Source of the DNA: Pseudomonas sp. MF4836 | GTDB lineage: Bacteria > Pseudomonadota > Gammaproteobacteria > Pseudomonadales > Pseudomonadaceae | Reading direction: 5' to 3' | Assembly: GCF_002018875.1 (NCBI RefSeq) | Contig: NZ_MVOL01000007.1 | Location: forward strand, 329,286-393,285 | DNA: 64,000 bases | Shown: piece after piece, positions 38,701 through 48,677 of the stretch | Numbering within the stretch: position 1 is the stretch's first letter | How the letters are laid out: each line of letters begins with the position of its first letter | The notes under the pieces: model-generated | What the model was told of the DNA's origin: nothing | Databases searched by the model: none | What the model saw: only the letters and a program-made list of their open reading frames with translations | Program-made: the position numbers and the translations under genes

Positions 38701-41700
38701 GTGTCGACATAGGGGGCGCTGGTGGACGCGCTGCTATTGCCGGCGGCATCGGTGGCGATGGCGCTCAGGCTGCCGCTGATCTGCGGTGTGCCCGAGGTGG
38801 TGGTGTAATGCCCGGTCCCGTCGACCAGCGCGGTGCTGGTGCTGCCGTCGGGGTAAGTGATGGTCACCGAACTGCCCGCCTCCGCCGTGCCGGAAACGCT
38901 CAAGGTGCCGTCAGGATTGGCGCTGACACTCTGGCTCGGCGCCAGGGGTGGCGCAGTGTCGATGTAGCCGGAGGTGGTGGAGGCGCTGGTATTGCCTGCG
39001 GCATCGGTGGCACTGACCGCCACACTGCCGCTGGTTTGCGGCGTGCCCGACGTGGTGCTGTAGTGGCCCGTGGCATCGACCAGGGCTGTGCCCGAGGTGC
39101 CATCGGGGTAGGTGACGCTGACCGTACTGCCGGGTTCCGCCGTACCGCTGACTGTCAGCGTGCCGTCCGGGTTGCTGGAGATACTTTCGCCCGGTGCTAG
39201 TGGCGCGGTGGTATCGATATAGCTACTGGCGTTCGCGGCACTGGTATTACCCGCGGCATCGGTCGCGGTGACGCTTACCGTGCCGCTGGTCTGCACGGTA
39301 CTGGAGCTGGTGCTGTAGTGCCCCGAGGCATCGACCAGCGCCGTGCCCGAGGTGCCATCGGGGTAAGTAACGTTTATCGTGCTGCCCGGTTCGCCACTGC
39401 CGGCCACCGTCAGCGTGCCATCAGGATGGGTGGTGAGGGTCTGGCTGGGCGCTTGCGGCGCCGTGGTATCGGTATAGGCGCTGGTGGTCGGCGGGCTGGT
39501 ATTGCCCGCCACATCGGTGGCGCTGACCGACACATTGCCGCTGCTTTGCGCCGTGGTCGAGGTGGCGCTGTAGTGCCCGGTGGCATCGACCAGCGCTGTA
39601 CCCGAAGTACCATCGGGGTAGGTGACGCTGACCGTACTGCCAGCTTCCGCCGTACCGCTGACTGTCAGCGTGCCGTCCGGGTTGCTGGAGACGCCCTCGC
39701 TCGGTGCCTGTGGCGCAGTGGTGTCGGTATAGGTACTGACCGCTGCCGCGCTGGTATTACCGGCGGCATCGGTTGCGGTGACGCTCACCGCGCCACTGGT
39801 CTGCACGGTACTGGAGCCGGTGCCGTAATGCCCGCTGGCATCGGCAACCACGGTGCTTGAACTGCCATCGGCATAGGTCACCGTCACCGTACTGCCCGGC
39901 TCGGCGCTGCCGGTTACCGTCAGCGTGCCGTCAGGCTGGGCGGTGAGGGTCTGGCTAGGCATTTGTGGAGCGTTGGTATCGGTATAGACGCCGGTGCTCG
40001 GCGCACTGGCATTGCCCGCCGCATCTGTCGCGATAACGCTCACGCCACCGCTGCTCTGTACCGTGCTAGAGCTGGTGCTGTAATGCCCGGACGTATCGGC
40101 GACCACGCTGCTTGAGCTGCCATCGGCGTAGGTCACCGTCACCGTGCTGCCCGGCTCAGCAGTGCCGGTGATCGCCAGCGTGCCGTCGGGATTGGCCGTG
40201 ATGGTTTGAGTCGGAGATTGCGGGGCCGTGGTGTCGGTATAGACGCTGGTGGTCGCGGCGCTGGTATTGCCCGCCGCATCCGTTGCTGTGGCGCTGACGC
40301 TGCCGCTGCTCTGCACCGTGCTGGAACCGGTGCTGTAGTGCCCCGAGGCGTCGGCGACAACGGTGCTTGTACTGCCGTCGGCATAGGTCACCGTCACCGT
40401 GCTGCCCGGTTCCGCCGTGCCGCTTACCGTCAGCGTGCCGTCGGGGTTGGCCGTGACGGTTTCAGCCGGAGATTGCGGGGCGCTGGTATCGGTATAGACG
40501 CTGGTGCTTGGCCCACTGGCATTGCCGGCCGCATCCGTCGCGGTAACGCTCACGCTACCGCTGCCCTGTACCGTGCTGGAGCCGGTGCTGTAGTGCCCGG
40601 ACGTATCGGCAACCACGGTGCTTGAGCTGCCATCGGCGTAGGTCACCGTCACCGTGCTGCCCGGCTCCGCAGTGCCGGTCACCGCCAGCGTGCCGTTGGG
40701 GTTGGCAGCGATGGTTTGAGTCGGAACTTGCGGTGCGCTGGTATCGGTATAGGTGCTGACGTCCGTTGCGCTGGTATTGCCCGCCACATCGGTGGCACTG
40801 ACCGACACATTGCCGCTGCTTTGCGGGGTGCTCGAGGTGGTGCTGTAGTGCCCCGAGGCATCGACCAGTGCCGTGCCCGACGTGCCATCGGGGTAGGTGA
40901 CGTTTATCGTACTGCCCGGTTCCCCGGTACCACTGACCGTCAGCGTGCCGTCCGGGTTGCTGGAAACGCTTTCAATCGGTGCTTGTGGCGCGGTGGTATC
41001 GGCATAGGTGCTGGCATCCGCTGCGCTGGTATTACCTGCGGCATCGGTCGCGGTGACACTCACCGTGCCGCTGGTCTGCACGGTACTGGAGCCGGTGCTG
41101 TAGTGCCCGGTGGCGTCGGCGACCACGGTGCTGGAACTGCCATCGGCATAGGTCACCGTCACCGTACTGCCCGGCTCGGCGCTGCCGGAAACCGTCAGCG
41201 TGCCATCAGGATGGGTGGTGATGGTCTGGCTGGGCGCTTGCGGCGCCGTGGTGTCGACATAGGCGCTGGTAGTCGCCGTGCTGCTATTGCCCGCCGCATC
41301 AGTCGCGGTGACGCTCACGCTGCCACTGCCTTGGACCGTGCTGGAACTGGTGCTGTAGTGCCCCGCCGCATCGGCGACCACGCTGCTTGAGCTGCCATCG
41401 GCGTAGGTCACCGTCACCGTGCTGCCCGGTTCTGCCGTGCCCGTGACCGTCAGCGTGCCATCGGGGTTGGCCGTGAAGGTTTGAGTCGGAGATTGCGGGG
41501 CGCTGGTGTCGGTATAGGTGCCGGTGGTCGCGGTGCTGGTATTACCTGCCGCATCGGTACTGGTGGTGGTGACGCTGCCATTGCCTTGTACCGTACTGGA
41601 GCTGGCGCTGTAGTGCCCCGAGGCATCGGCAACCACGGTGCTTGAGCTGCCATCGGGGTAGGTCACCACCACTGTGCTGCCCGGTTCCGCGTGGCCGGTT

Positions 41701-42719
41701 ACCGTCAGCGTGCCATTAGGGTTGGCCGTCACGGTTTCAGTCGCAGGTTGCGGAGCGACCGTGTCAGTGAAGACGCTGGTGGTCGCGGTGCTGGCGTTGC
41801 CCGACACATCGGTCGCGGTGACGCTCACGTTGCCGCTGCTTTGGACCGTGCTGGAACTGGTGCTGTAGTGCCCCGTGGCATCGGCGACCACGGTGCTTGA
41901 GCTGCCGTCGGCGTAGGTCACTTTCACCGTACTGCCAGGTTCTGCCGTGCCCGTGACCGTCAACGTGCCATCGGGGTTGGCGCTGACGGTTTGAGTGGGT
42001 GGTTGCGGCGCCGAGGTATCGACATAACCGGTGGTGGCCGAAGTGCTGCTATGGCCACTGCTGTCCGTGCTCTGCGCACTGACCGGGCCCGACGGCTGAT
42101 TGGGCCCGGAGGTAACGCTGAAGTGGCCATCGCTGCCCACCAGCACGCTACTGGAACTGCCATCCGGGTAGGTCACCCGTACTGTGCTGCCGGCGGGCGC
42201 CGTACCAGCCACGGTCAACCCGCCGTCGGCATTGCCTTCCACACTGAACACAGGCGCCGCAAGGGGCTCCGGGCCCTGCGCTGCCGGGTGTTTGTTGCTG
42301 CTGGCATTACGCCCCGCGAGCGCGGCGGCACCGGCCCCGGCCAATGCCAGCCCACCGACGATCCAGGCCAGGGTCGACAGGTCGAAATGGGCGTAGACCA
42401 GCAACGGATCAATCGAGTCGATGGGCACAAATCGCGCGCTCACCAGGCCATCGTCGACCGACTCCATCTGCAACAACTGCTTGCCGTCCTGCAGCACCAG
42501 TTGGTTTTGCTGAGGCCCCTGGGTCGGGAAAAACCCGTGAACCTTGATCACCGCTCCGGATGCCAGGGTCAAGTTCAGGCTGTCGCCTTCACGCACCACT
42601 TGGTGCAGCTCACTGCGTTTGCCTGTCAGGCGGATAACCGACGGCCCGTGCAACGACACTTCCTGCCCGACCACCGACAGCTGTTTTTGAGTGGCTTTAT
42701 CGATAATGGAAATTGACAT
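33159..42719 (-). pseudogene. Giant Bap-like T1SS adhesin, N-terminal part (ends at a frameshift)
   Basis: A 3,186-residue frame starting MSISIIDKATQKQLSVVGQE. The first 100 residues match the BapA-prefix type (PSVIRLTGKRSELHQVVREG, then TLASGAVIKVHGFF), and residues 117-135 form one hydrophobic segment (LAWIVGGLALAGAGAAALA). About 14 repeats of 85 residues follow (PDGTLTVTGTAEPGSTVTV, then DAAGNTSAATT), and then about 18 of roughly 107 residues (ISLDGGATWHDAAVSGT, then VIDTAGNIGQSASQ). Near 33182 the frame jumps: the protein ends GISGNDSRPTTAR, where sibling repeats read SDFITSDNTL. Adding one T would restore GNDFQTNDSTLMFFGTL. Intact length would be about 6,410 residues. ATG 42719 has GAGGTAG 12-18 nt upstream; GTG 42725 is an alternative. 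There is no LapA-like retention module. The secretion operon is divergent, next to it. Confidence 0.85.
38700..42240 (-). repeat. Array of about 14 coding repeats of ~255 bp
   Basis: Fourteen head-to-tail units of about 85 residues (first one divergent) encode Ig-like beta domains. Each has NPDGTL, AEPGST, TYADGSSST or TYPDGTSGT, GHYST, and DAAGN or DVAGN. Units alternate between two sub-types (TYADGSSSTVVAD and TYPDGTSGTALVD), which suggests expansion of blocks rather than single units. The DNA is highly repetitive and prone to slippage or assembly error. Confidence 0.9.
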
Positions 42720-43284
42720 GTCCACTGAATCTACCTCGTTGCAATAAGGGCTTAACAGCACTTGAAGTTGAGGTAAACGTAGCAACGGCGGCTGCACTAT
42801 CACGGCGTACGTGACAATTGTTCACAAACAGGAAAACATCATGAAAGTTCGACAACTCCAACAACACCCGTCTTTTTTATACGAATCGACCATAAACTAA
42901 AGTTATCGAACAATAACCCATTCAAATAGATATAACCCAGCAGAACAACCCTCTTAAAAACACCAACAACAAAAAATAAATCAATAAAATTCAAATAGTT
43001 AATAAAATCAATCCGACCGGCATAACTCCACCGGATCAATTGTCAACAATTGACACACAACCCCATGCACGCTCAAACGAGGTGCTAGCCTCGGTCCGGC
43101 ACATAAACCCACCGATCACTTACGAACCACGCTGAACATGCCGCTTCTCCAGGATACAAATACCGTAAATATCCGGACAACCTATTGAAAGTTATCTATT
43201 CCGCACCGTACCAAATCGATCACTTTCCTTATTAGCCGGCACCCGCAAGTGCATGTTTAGTTATTGACCAGGACATCGGAGCAT
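42720..43284. promoter_or_regulatory. AT-rich divergent control region of adhesin and secretion operon
   Basis: A gene-free stretch of about 565 bp, with 42840-43030 strikingly A+T-rich for this genome, separates the adhesin from the TolC/ABC/HlyD operon. It contains the perfect palindrome TCAATTGTCAACAATTGA (43036-43053) and the near-palindrome GTGACAATTGTTCAC (42811-42825). A related CAATTGTCAA lies after the hlyD-like gene (48141-48150). These share a CAATTGTC core and may be sites for one regulator. No ORF here looks real. Confidence 0.6.
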
Positions 43285-44715
43285 ATGCCCAGACTGCACT
43301 ACTGGCCCCTCGGCTTATTACTCGCTAGTGTCTGCGATACGCCTGCCCAGGCAATACAAGCCAACCTGCCATGGTTGTCGCAGGGTCCCTCGAGGACGGT
43401 CCAGACACCAGGCGCGCAGGCGCTGGCGACCGAGCTGGGACAAGACGCCCCTGCCCTCCAACCCTTGACCTTCAACACGCTGCCAGCGGCGACCCTGGGC
43501 CTGTTCGAAGCTGTCGCCATCGCCGTCAGCCGTCACCCTTCGATCATTTCCGCGGTCAGTGCCATCGAGCAGCAGCAAGGCCAGGTCGATGTGGCCAGGG
43601 CCGGTTACTACCCCAAGGTCAATGCCGGGATGAACTCCGGGCGCGTCAACACCTATGGCTATGGCCAGGTGGCGACGGTGTCGCTGTCGCAGATGCTGCA
43701 TGACTTCGGCAAGGTCGAGGGCTCGGTGACCCAGGCCCAGGGCCAGGTGTTCAAACAACAGGCGCTGCTGCTCAAGCAGGTCGACAGCATCGCCGGGCAG
43801 ACCGCCGAGGCCATCCTTGAAGTGCATCGGCAACAGAGCCTGCTGCAGATCGCCCGGGACCAGGTGGTCGCGGTCGAGGATGTGCTGCAGCGGGTCAAGC
43901 TGCGGGCCGACTCCGGGCTGACGCCGCAGTCGGACTTCATCCAGGCCACCACGCGCCTGCAAAGCGCCCAGGCCAACAGCCAGCAAGTGGGCACCTCGCT
44001 CAATCAATGGCGGGCGCGCCTGAAAACCCTGGTTGGCGCCGCGTTGCCGGCCAGGGTCGCCGATTTGCCGCCGGACCTGGAGCGCCTGGCCCAACTCGAC
44101 ACCCCACCCGACTACGGCCTGCTGCCCGATGTACTGGCCGCCGAGGCGGATCGGCGCTCGGCCTACGGGCAACTGCAAAACGCCAAGGCCCAGCGCTATC
44201 CAACCCTGGCCCTGGAGGCCACGGCGAACCAGGCCCTCAGCGGCACCAACCCGAACAACGGGATCCGCCACGGCAGCTACAACACCCTGACCCTGACCGG
44301 CTCCATGGCGTTGTACGAAGGGGGGGCGATTTCGGCTCAAGTCCGAGGCGCCAACGCCGCCATCGAGCATGCCGAATCCACCATCAACGAAAGCCGCCTG
44401 ACGGCCGAAGACGCCCTGCTGCGCGCCCATGAACTGGCAATCGGGGCCCGGGCCAGGCTCGGCATCCTCGCGCAACGCATGGCCAGCATGAGTGAAACCC
44501 GTGCGCTGTACCGCGAGCAGTACAGCGTCGGCACGCGCTCGGTGCTCGACCTGCTCAACGCCGAGCAGGAGGTCTACCAGGCCGCCGCCGACCAGGAAAC
44601 CGCGCGCCATGATTTCTGGCTGGGCCTGATCACCTACATCGGCGCGGCTGGCCGCAGTCGCCAGGCCTATGGCCTGGACACCCCACCTACCGCACAGGGC
44701 GAAAACCACCCATGA
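43285..44715 (+). CDS. TolC-family outer-membrane channel of the type I secretion system
   Basis: The 476-residue protein has a signal peptide (WPLGLLLASVCDTPAQA, cleavage near residue 23) and TolC-type paired helical/strand repeats. Examples are AVAIAVSRHPSIISAVSAIEQQQGQVDVARAGYYPKV (about 37 residues with the family pattern SRHPS and AGYYPKV) and LGIRHGSYNTLTLTGSMALYEGG-like strands in the second half. GTRSVLDLLNAEQEVYQA is the usual C-terminal helix motif. It forms the trans-periplasmic exit duct for the adhesin. The ATG following CGGAG is chosen; a TTG seven codons upstream is possible. Its stop overlaps the next start as ATGA, so the operon is tightly coupled. Confidence 0.9.
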   Translation: MPRLHYWPLGLLLASVCDTPAQAIQANLPWLSQGPSRTVQTPGAQALATELGQDAPALQPLTFNTLPAATLGLFEAVAIAVSRHPSIISAVSAIEQQQGQVDVARAGYYPKVNAGMNSGRVNTYGYGQVATVSLSQMLHDFGKVEGSVTQAQGQVFKQQALLLKQVDSIAGQTAEAILEVHRQQSLLQIARDQVVAVEDVLQRVKLRADSGLTPQSDFIQATTRLQSAQANSQQVGTSLNQWRARLKTLVGAALPARVADLPPDLERLAQLDTPPDYGLLPDVLAAEADRRSAYGQLQNAKAQRYPTLALEATANQALSGTNPNNGIRHGSYNTLTLTGSMALYEGGAISAQVRGANAAIEHAESTINESRLTAEDALLRAHELAIGARARLGILAQRMASMSETRALYREQYSVGTRSVLDLLNAEQEVYQAAADQETARHDFWLGLITYIGAAGRSRQAYGLDTPPTAQGENHP

Positions 44716-46823
44716 ACAACGCCGCAGCCTACCAACCCTGGCTCGAAGCCATGCTCAACATCGCCCGGTTCTACCGCATGGACGTCTCCGAAGAAACCGT
44801 GCGCGTCTCCCTCGCCTGGGAGCATGGCAACGACCCGGATGCGGTGCTGCGGCGCATGGCCGGGCAAATGGGTCTGATCTTGCGGTTCGAGGCGTTCTCC
44901 GAGGCGGCGCTCGACCCCTGGCGCCTGCCACTGGCGGTGGAACTCGACGACGGGCAGGTGGCGATCATCGACAAGGCCGACACCGCGGGCAATATCAGCG
45001 TGCTGAAAAGCGGCGAACAGGGTCTGTTCATCAACCTGCGGCTCGGCCAGTTGCGCGAGCGCGCCGTGCGGGTGGCGATCCTGCGCCCGGAATCGTCGGT
45101 TGACGACGCCCGGGTCGACGACTACATCAAGCCCTACCGCCCCGACTGGTTCTGGCGCATCGCCCTGCGTGACTGGAAGCGTTACGGCGACGTGCTGCTG
45201 GCGGCAACTGTGGCCAACATCCTGGCCCTGGCCGGGGTGATTTTTTCCATGCAGGTCTACGACCGCGTCATACCCGCCCAATCGGAACCGACCTTGTGGG
45301 TCCTGTTTATCGGGGTGCTGCTGGCGATCGGCTTCGAGTTCCTGTTGCGCATGGCCCGTTCGAAGGTCGCCGACATGATCGGCAAGCGCGCCGACCTGAA
45401 AATCACCGACCAGGTCTTCGGCCATGCCCTGCGCCTACGCAATGATGTCCGCTCCAAGTCCACCGGGACCTTCATCGCGCAGATTCGCGAGCTGGAACAA
45501 GTGCGCGAACTGATCACCTCGACCACCCTCGGCGCCATCACCGACCTGCCCTTTGTCCTGTTGTTTTTGGTGATCCTCTACCTCACCGGCGGGCCCTTGG
45601 TGTACGTGGCCCTGGCCGCTCTGCCGCTGCTGATCCTGCCCGGGCTGCTGGTGCAGAAACCCCTGGCCCGGCTCTCGGCCGAGGGCATGCGCGAGGCGGC
45701 GCTGCGCAACGCCTTGCTGGTGGAAGCGGTGCAAGGCATCGAAGACATCAAGCTGCTGCGCGCCGAACCGCGCTTTCAGAATCAGTGGAACCAGATGCAC
45801 GCCGTTGCAGCGGATATCGCCATCAAGCAACGGCACCTGACCAACCTGCTGCTGACCTGGACCCAGGAGCTGCAAAGCCTGGTCTACGTCACGGTGCTGC
45901 TGGCGGGCTGCTACCTGGTGATGCGCGGCGAAATGACCACCGGCGCCCTGGTCGGTTCTTCGATCCTGGCCTCACGGATGATGGCGCCCCTGGCGCAGAT
46001 TTCCGGGATCTTCGCCCGCTGGCAACAGGCCCGCGTCGCCCGCCAGGGCCTGGACGAACTGATGAAACGCCCGGTGGACCAGCCCGAACGCTCGCGGCGG
46101 GTGCACCGTCCCTTGCTGCGTGGGCGCTTCACCCTCAAGGACGTGCAGTTTCGCTACAGCGAAAAGGACAAGCAGCCGGCACTGGATATCCAGCACCTGA
46201 ATATTCACGCCGGCGAGCGCGTGGCGATTCTCGGGCGCAATGGCGCCGGCAAATCGAGCCTGCTGCAATTGCTCGCCGGCCTGCACCTGCCGCAACAGGG
46301 GAACGTGGTCCTGGACGGCCTGGAACTGACCCAGATCGACCCGGCAGACGTACGCCGCGATATTGGCCTGCTGACCCAGAACTCGCGGCTGTTCTTTGGC
46401 TCGATCCGCGACAACCTGACCCTCGGCCGGCCCATGGCCAGCGACGCCGAAATCCTCCAGGCCCTGACCCTGAGCGGCGCCCTGGCACTGGTGCAATCCC
46501 AGGAAGGCGGCCTGGACTACCTGATCCTCGAAGGGGGCATCGGCCTTTCCGGTGGCCAGAAACAAGCCCTGCTCCTGGCCCGGACGCTGCTGCGCGAACC
46601 CAACACGCTGCTGCTCGACGAACCCACCGCGACCCTCGACGAAGTCAGCGAGCGCCAGGTACTGGAACAACTGACGCCCTGGCTCGACGGCCGCACGCTG
46701 GTGGTGGCCACCCATCGCCTGGCGGTGCTGCAGTGGGTCGATCGGGTGCTGGTGATCGATGCCGGGCGCATCGTCATGGACGGCACCAAGGAACAGGTGC
46801 TGGCCCACTTCGGCAACCAATGA
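44712..46823 (+). CDS. Type I secretion ABC transporter (ATPase/permease, LapB-like)
   Basis: The 703-residue protein has an N-terminal C39-like domain (about residues 1-135) without the catalytic Cys of true peptidases, so it is a docking domain as in LapB/HlyB types. A six-helix membrane domain follows (about 150-440). The nucleotide-binding domain has Walker A GRNGAGKSS near residue 507, signature LSGGQKQ near 612, Walker B LLLDEPT near 632 and the H-loop THRL near 666. It powers export of the giant adhesin through the HlyD/TolC partners. The order TolC-ABC-HlyD divergent from a Bap protein resembles the P. aeruginosa PA1874-PA1877 locus (recalled, not compared here). Confidence 0.93.
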   Translation: MNNAAAYQPWLEAMLNIARFYRMDVSEETVRVSLAWEHGNDPDAVLRRMAGQMGLILRFEAFSEAALDPWRLPLAVELDDGQVAIIDKADTAGNISVLKSGEQGLFINLRLGQLRERAVRVAILRPESSVDDARVDDYIKPYRPDWFWRIALRDWKRYGDVLLAATVANILALAGVIFSMQVYDRVIPAQSEPTLWVLFIGVLLAIGFEFLLRMARSKVADMIGKRADLKITDQVFGHALRLRNDVRSKSTGTFIAQIRELEQVRELITSTTLGAITDLPFVLLFLVILYLTGGPLVYVALAALPLLILPGLLVQKPLARLSAEGMREAALRNALLVEAVQGIEDIKLLRAEPRFQNQWNQMHAVAADIAIKQRHLTNLLLTWTQELQSLVYVTVLLAGCYLVMRGEMTTGALVGSSILASRMMAPLAQISGIFARWQQARVARQGLDELMKRPVDQPERSRRVHRPLLRGRFTLKDVQFRYSEKDKQPALDIQHLNIHAGERVAILGRNGAGKSSLLQLLAGLHLPQQGNVVLDGLELTQIDPADVRRDIGLLTQNSRLFFGSIRDNLTLGRPMASDAEILQALTLSGALALVQSQEGGLDYLILEGGIGLSGGQKQALLLARTLLREPNTLLLDEPTATLDEVSERQVLEQLTPWLDGRTLVVATHRLAVLQWVDRVLVIDAGRIVMDGTKEQVLAHFGNQ

Positions 46824-46859
46824 CTGTCTTAACTTTCCCTGTGTGAGCGAACCTCTGCC

Positions 46860-48098
46860 ATGCCTCATTCAATGCCGATCGGACCGCATCAGGTCGATCC
46901 CCCCAAACCCTCCCCACACGTCACCGACACCCTGCCGGCGGACGGCTTCAACCGCTCCGAACAGGAGCTGCCGGGGGCTTCGCGGTTGATCGCCTGCCTG
47001 GCGCTGGCGGTCCTGGCTTTCGGCCTGTGGGCCTGGTACTTCGAGATCGACGAGGTGTCCAGCGGCACCGGCAAAGTGATCGCCTCTTCCAAGGAGCAAC
47101 TGATCCAGTCCCTGGAAGGCGGCGTGCTCGCCAGCTTGAGCGTGCAAGAGGGGCAGATCGTCAGCAAGGGCCAGGTACTGGCGCGCCTGGACCCGATCCG
47201 GGTCGAGTCGGCCGTGGAGGAAAGTGCCTCCCGCGGTCGCGCCGCCCAGGCCACCGCCGCGCGCCTGATGGCCGAGGTCAACGGCACGCCCTTGCAGTTC
47301 CCGCCGGAGGTCGTGGCCGACCCCAGCCTGGTCGCCGCCGAAACCGCGCTCTATCACTCGCGCCGCGAAAGCCTGGACAAATCCCTGGAGGGGCTCGACG
47401 AGGCCATGCACCTGATTCGCAGCGAACTGCAACTGACCGCGCCCCTGGTCGCCCAGGGAGCCGCCAGCGCTGTGGAGGTGCTGCGCCTGAAACGCCAACT
47501 CAACGAACTGCAAAACCACTACACCGACACCCAGAGCCAGTATCTGGTCAAGGCCCGCGAGGAACTGGCCAAGGCCAACGCCGAGATCGACGCCCAGGAA
47601 TCAGTGACCCGCGGGCGCACCGACTCGCTGACCCGCCTGACCTTCACTTCGCCAGTGCGCGGGGTGATCAAAGACATCGAGATCAATACCATCGGCGGGG
47701 TCATCCCGCCCAATGGCCAGTTGATGCGGATCGTGCCCCTGGATGAACGCCTGCAAGTCGAAGTGCGCATTTCGCCCCGAGACATCGCGTATATCCATCC
47801 AGGGCAAGTGGCCAGCGTCAAAGTCTCGGCTTATGACTATTCGATTTATGGCGGGCTATCGGGAAAGGTCATATTTATCTCACCTGATACTTTGCAGGAC
47901 GATGTACACCGCGATGTCTATTACTACCGGGTACACATATTGACCGACAGCGACTCCTTATTGGACAAGGCTGGCAGACCCTTACCCATAGTGCCCGGGA
48001 TGATTGCCACGGTGGACATTCGTACCGGCAGGAAAAGCGTGCTCTCTTACTTGATCAAACCTTTCAACAAGGCCAAGGAGGCATTAAGGGAGCGCTAG
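46860..48098 (+). CDS. HlyD-family type I secretion membrane-fusion protein (LapC-like)
   Basis: The 412-residue periplasmic adaptor has a short cytoplasmic N-terminus and one membrane helix (about residues 42-60, LIACLALAVLAFGLWAWYF). A biotinyl-lipoyl-like half (GTGKVIASSKEQLIQSLEGG) and a coiled-coil hairpin (about 120-240) follow. The C-terminal beta-barrel has the HlyD signature SPVRGVIKDIEINTIGGVI and ISPRDIAYIHPGQVASVKVS. It links the ABC transporter to the TolC channel. It starts 36 bp after the ABC gene and is the last clear gene of the operon. Confidence 0.93.
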   Translation: MPHSMPIGPHQVDPPKPSPHVTDTLPADGFNRSEQELPGASRLIACLALAVLAFGLWAWYFEIDEVSSGTGKVIASSKEQLIQSLEGGVLASLSVQEGQIVSKGQVLARLDPIRVESAVEESASRGRAAQATAARLMAEVNGTPLQFPPEVVADPSLVAAETALYHSRRESLDKSLEGLDEAMHLIRSELQLTAPLVAQGAASAVEVLRLKRQLNELQNHYTDTQSQYLVKAREELAKANAEIDAQESVTRGRTDSLTRLTFTSPVRGVIKDIEINTIGGVIPPNGQLMRIVPLDERLQVEVRISPRDIAYIHPGQVASVKVSAYDYSIYGGLSGKVIFISPDTLQDDVHRDVYYYRVHILTDSDSLLDKAGRPLPIVPGMIATVDIRTGRKSVLSYLIKPFNKAKEALRER

Positions 48099-48217
48099 GA
48101 ATTTCAAACTTTTTGACATTTAACAGCAAGTAATTCTGAGCAATTGTCAACTTGCATAACAGCTGAAACGCAAACACATAACATGGAGTTAACCCCCTTA
48201 ATACAGCGAACTCAAAA

Positions 48218-48664
48218 ATGTTGGTCGAGGGTCAGTTCTGGCGAGTCCTGAAGATATTCATGCTGCAGACAGCCCATATCACGCATCACCTTGGAAATGC
48301 CTTATCCCCTCCCAAACATGGTGTGCTTATCAGCTCACCGCCCCCTGTCACCGATGCCGAATTCGGGCCGCAACCGCGGGTTCCCGCCTTGGGCCCAGGC
48401 AATCCGCTGACGCTCGCGCCGTTACTTTCAACTCGCTGCGGCACCCACTCCAACCAGATCATCACCGGCTATGCCGGGCGCATGGGGCCGCCGCGGCGTG
48501 AGGAAATGGGACCGATAAAACGTGAGCTGGAAGCCGCCAGGATACTCGCCCGCTCACCCGCTGCCGCCAACCTGCTCAACGTCCGTAAACAGGTGTGCGA
48601 CGACGCCTTGAACCCTCCTTCAGCAACAAGCAGCCCAGACGCGCCGCGCACGCCAAAACCCTGA
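48218..48664 (+). CDS. Hypothetical protein, doubtful
   Basis: A 148-residue frame downstream of the secretion operon and convergent with the response regulator. It shows no recognisable domain, signal peptide or membrane helix. The N-terminal third is unconvincing. The C-terminal part (MGPPRREEMGPIKRELEAA, then LLNVRKQVCDDAL) looks more protein-like, with a charged helix. There is no strong ribosome-binding site ahead of the ATG. It may be a small real gene, a decayed gene or a chance frame. The 120 bp before it are A+T-rich and hold a CAATTGTCAA motif. Confidence 0.3.
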   Translation: MLVEGQFWRVLKIFMLQTAHITHHLGNALSPPKHGVLISSPPPVTDAEFGPQPRVPALGPGNPLTLAPLLSTRCGTHSNQIITGYAGRMGPPRREEMGPIKRELEAARILARSPAAANLLNVRKQVCDDALNPPSATSSPDAPRTPKP

Positions 48665-48677
48665 AAAACATGACCTT

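Noticed and set aside
34554..39200. Plus-strand frame of about 1,548 residues
   Set aside because: Same reason: a shadow of the repeats on the minus strand.
28430..42240. Regular repeats that might suggest a CRISPR array
   Set aside because: Units are 255 and 320 bp, translate into continuous Ig-like domains and have no spacer structure.
43036..43053. Firm FleQ site
   Set aside because: The half-sites fit but the spacing is one base short of the published consensus, so it is kept only as a hypothesis.
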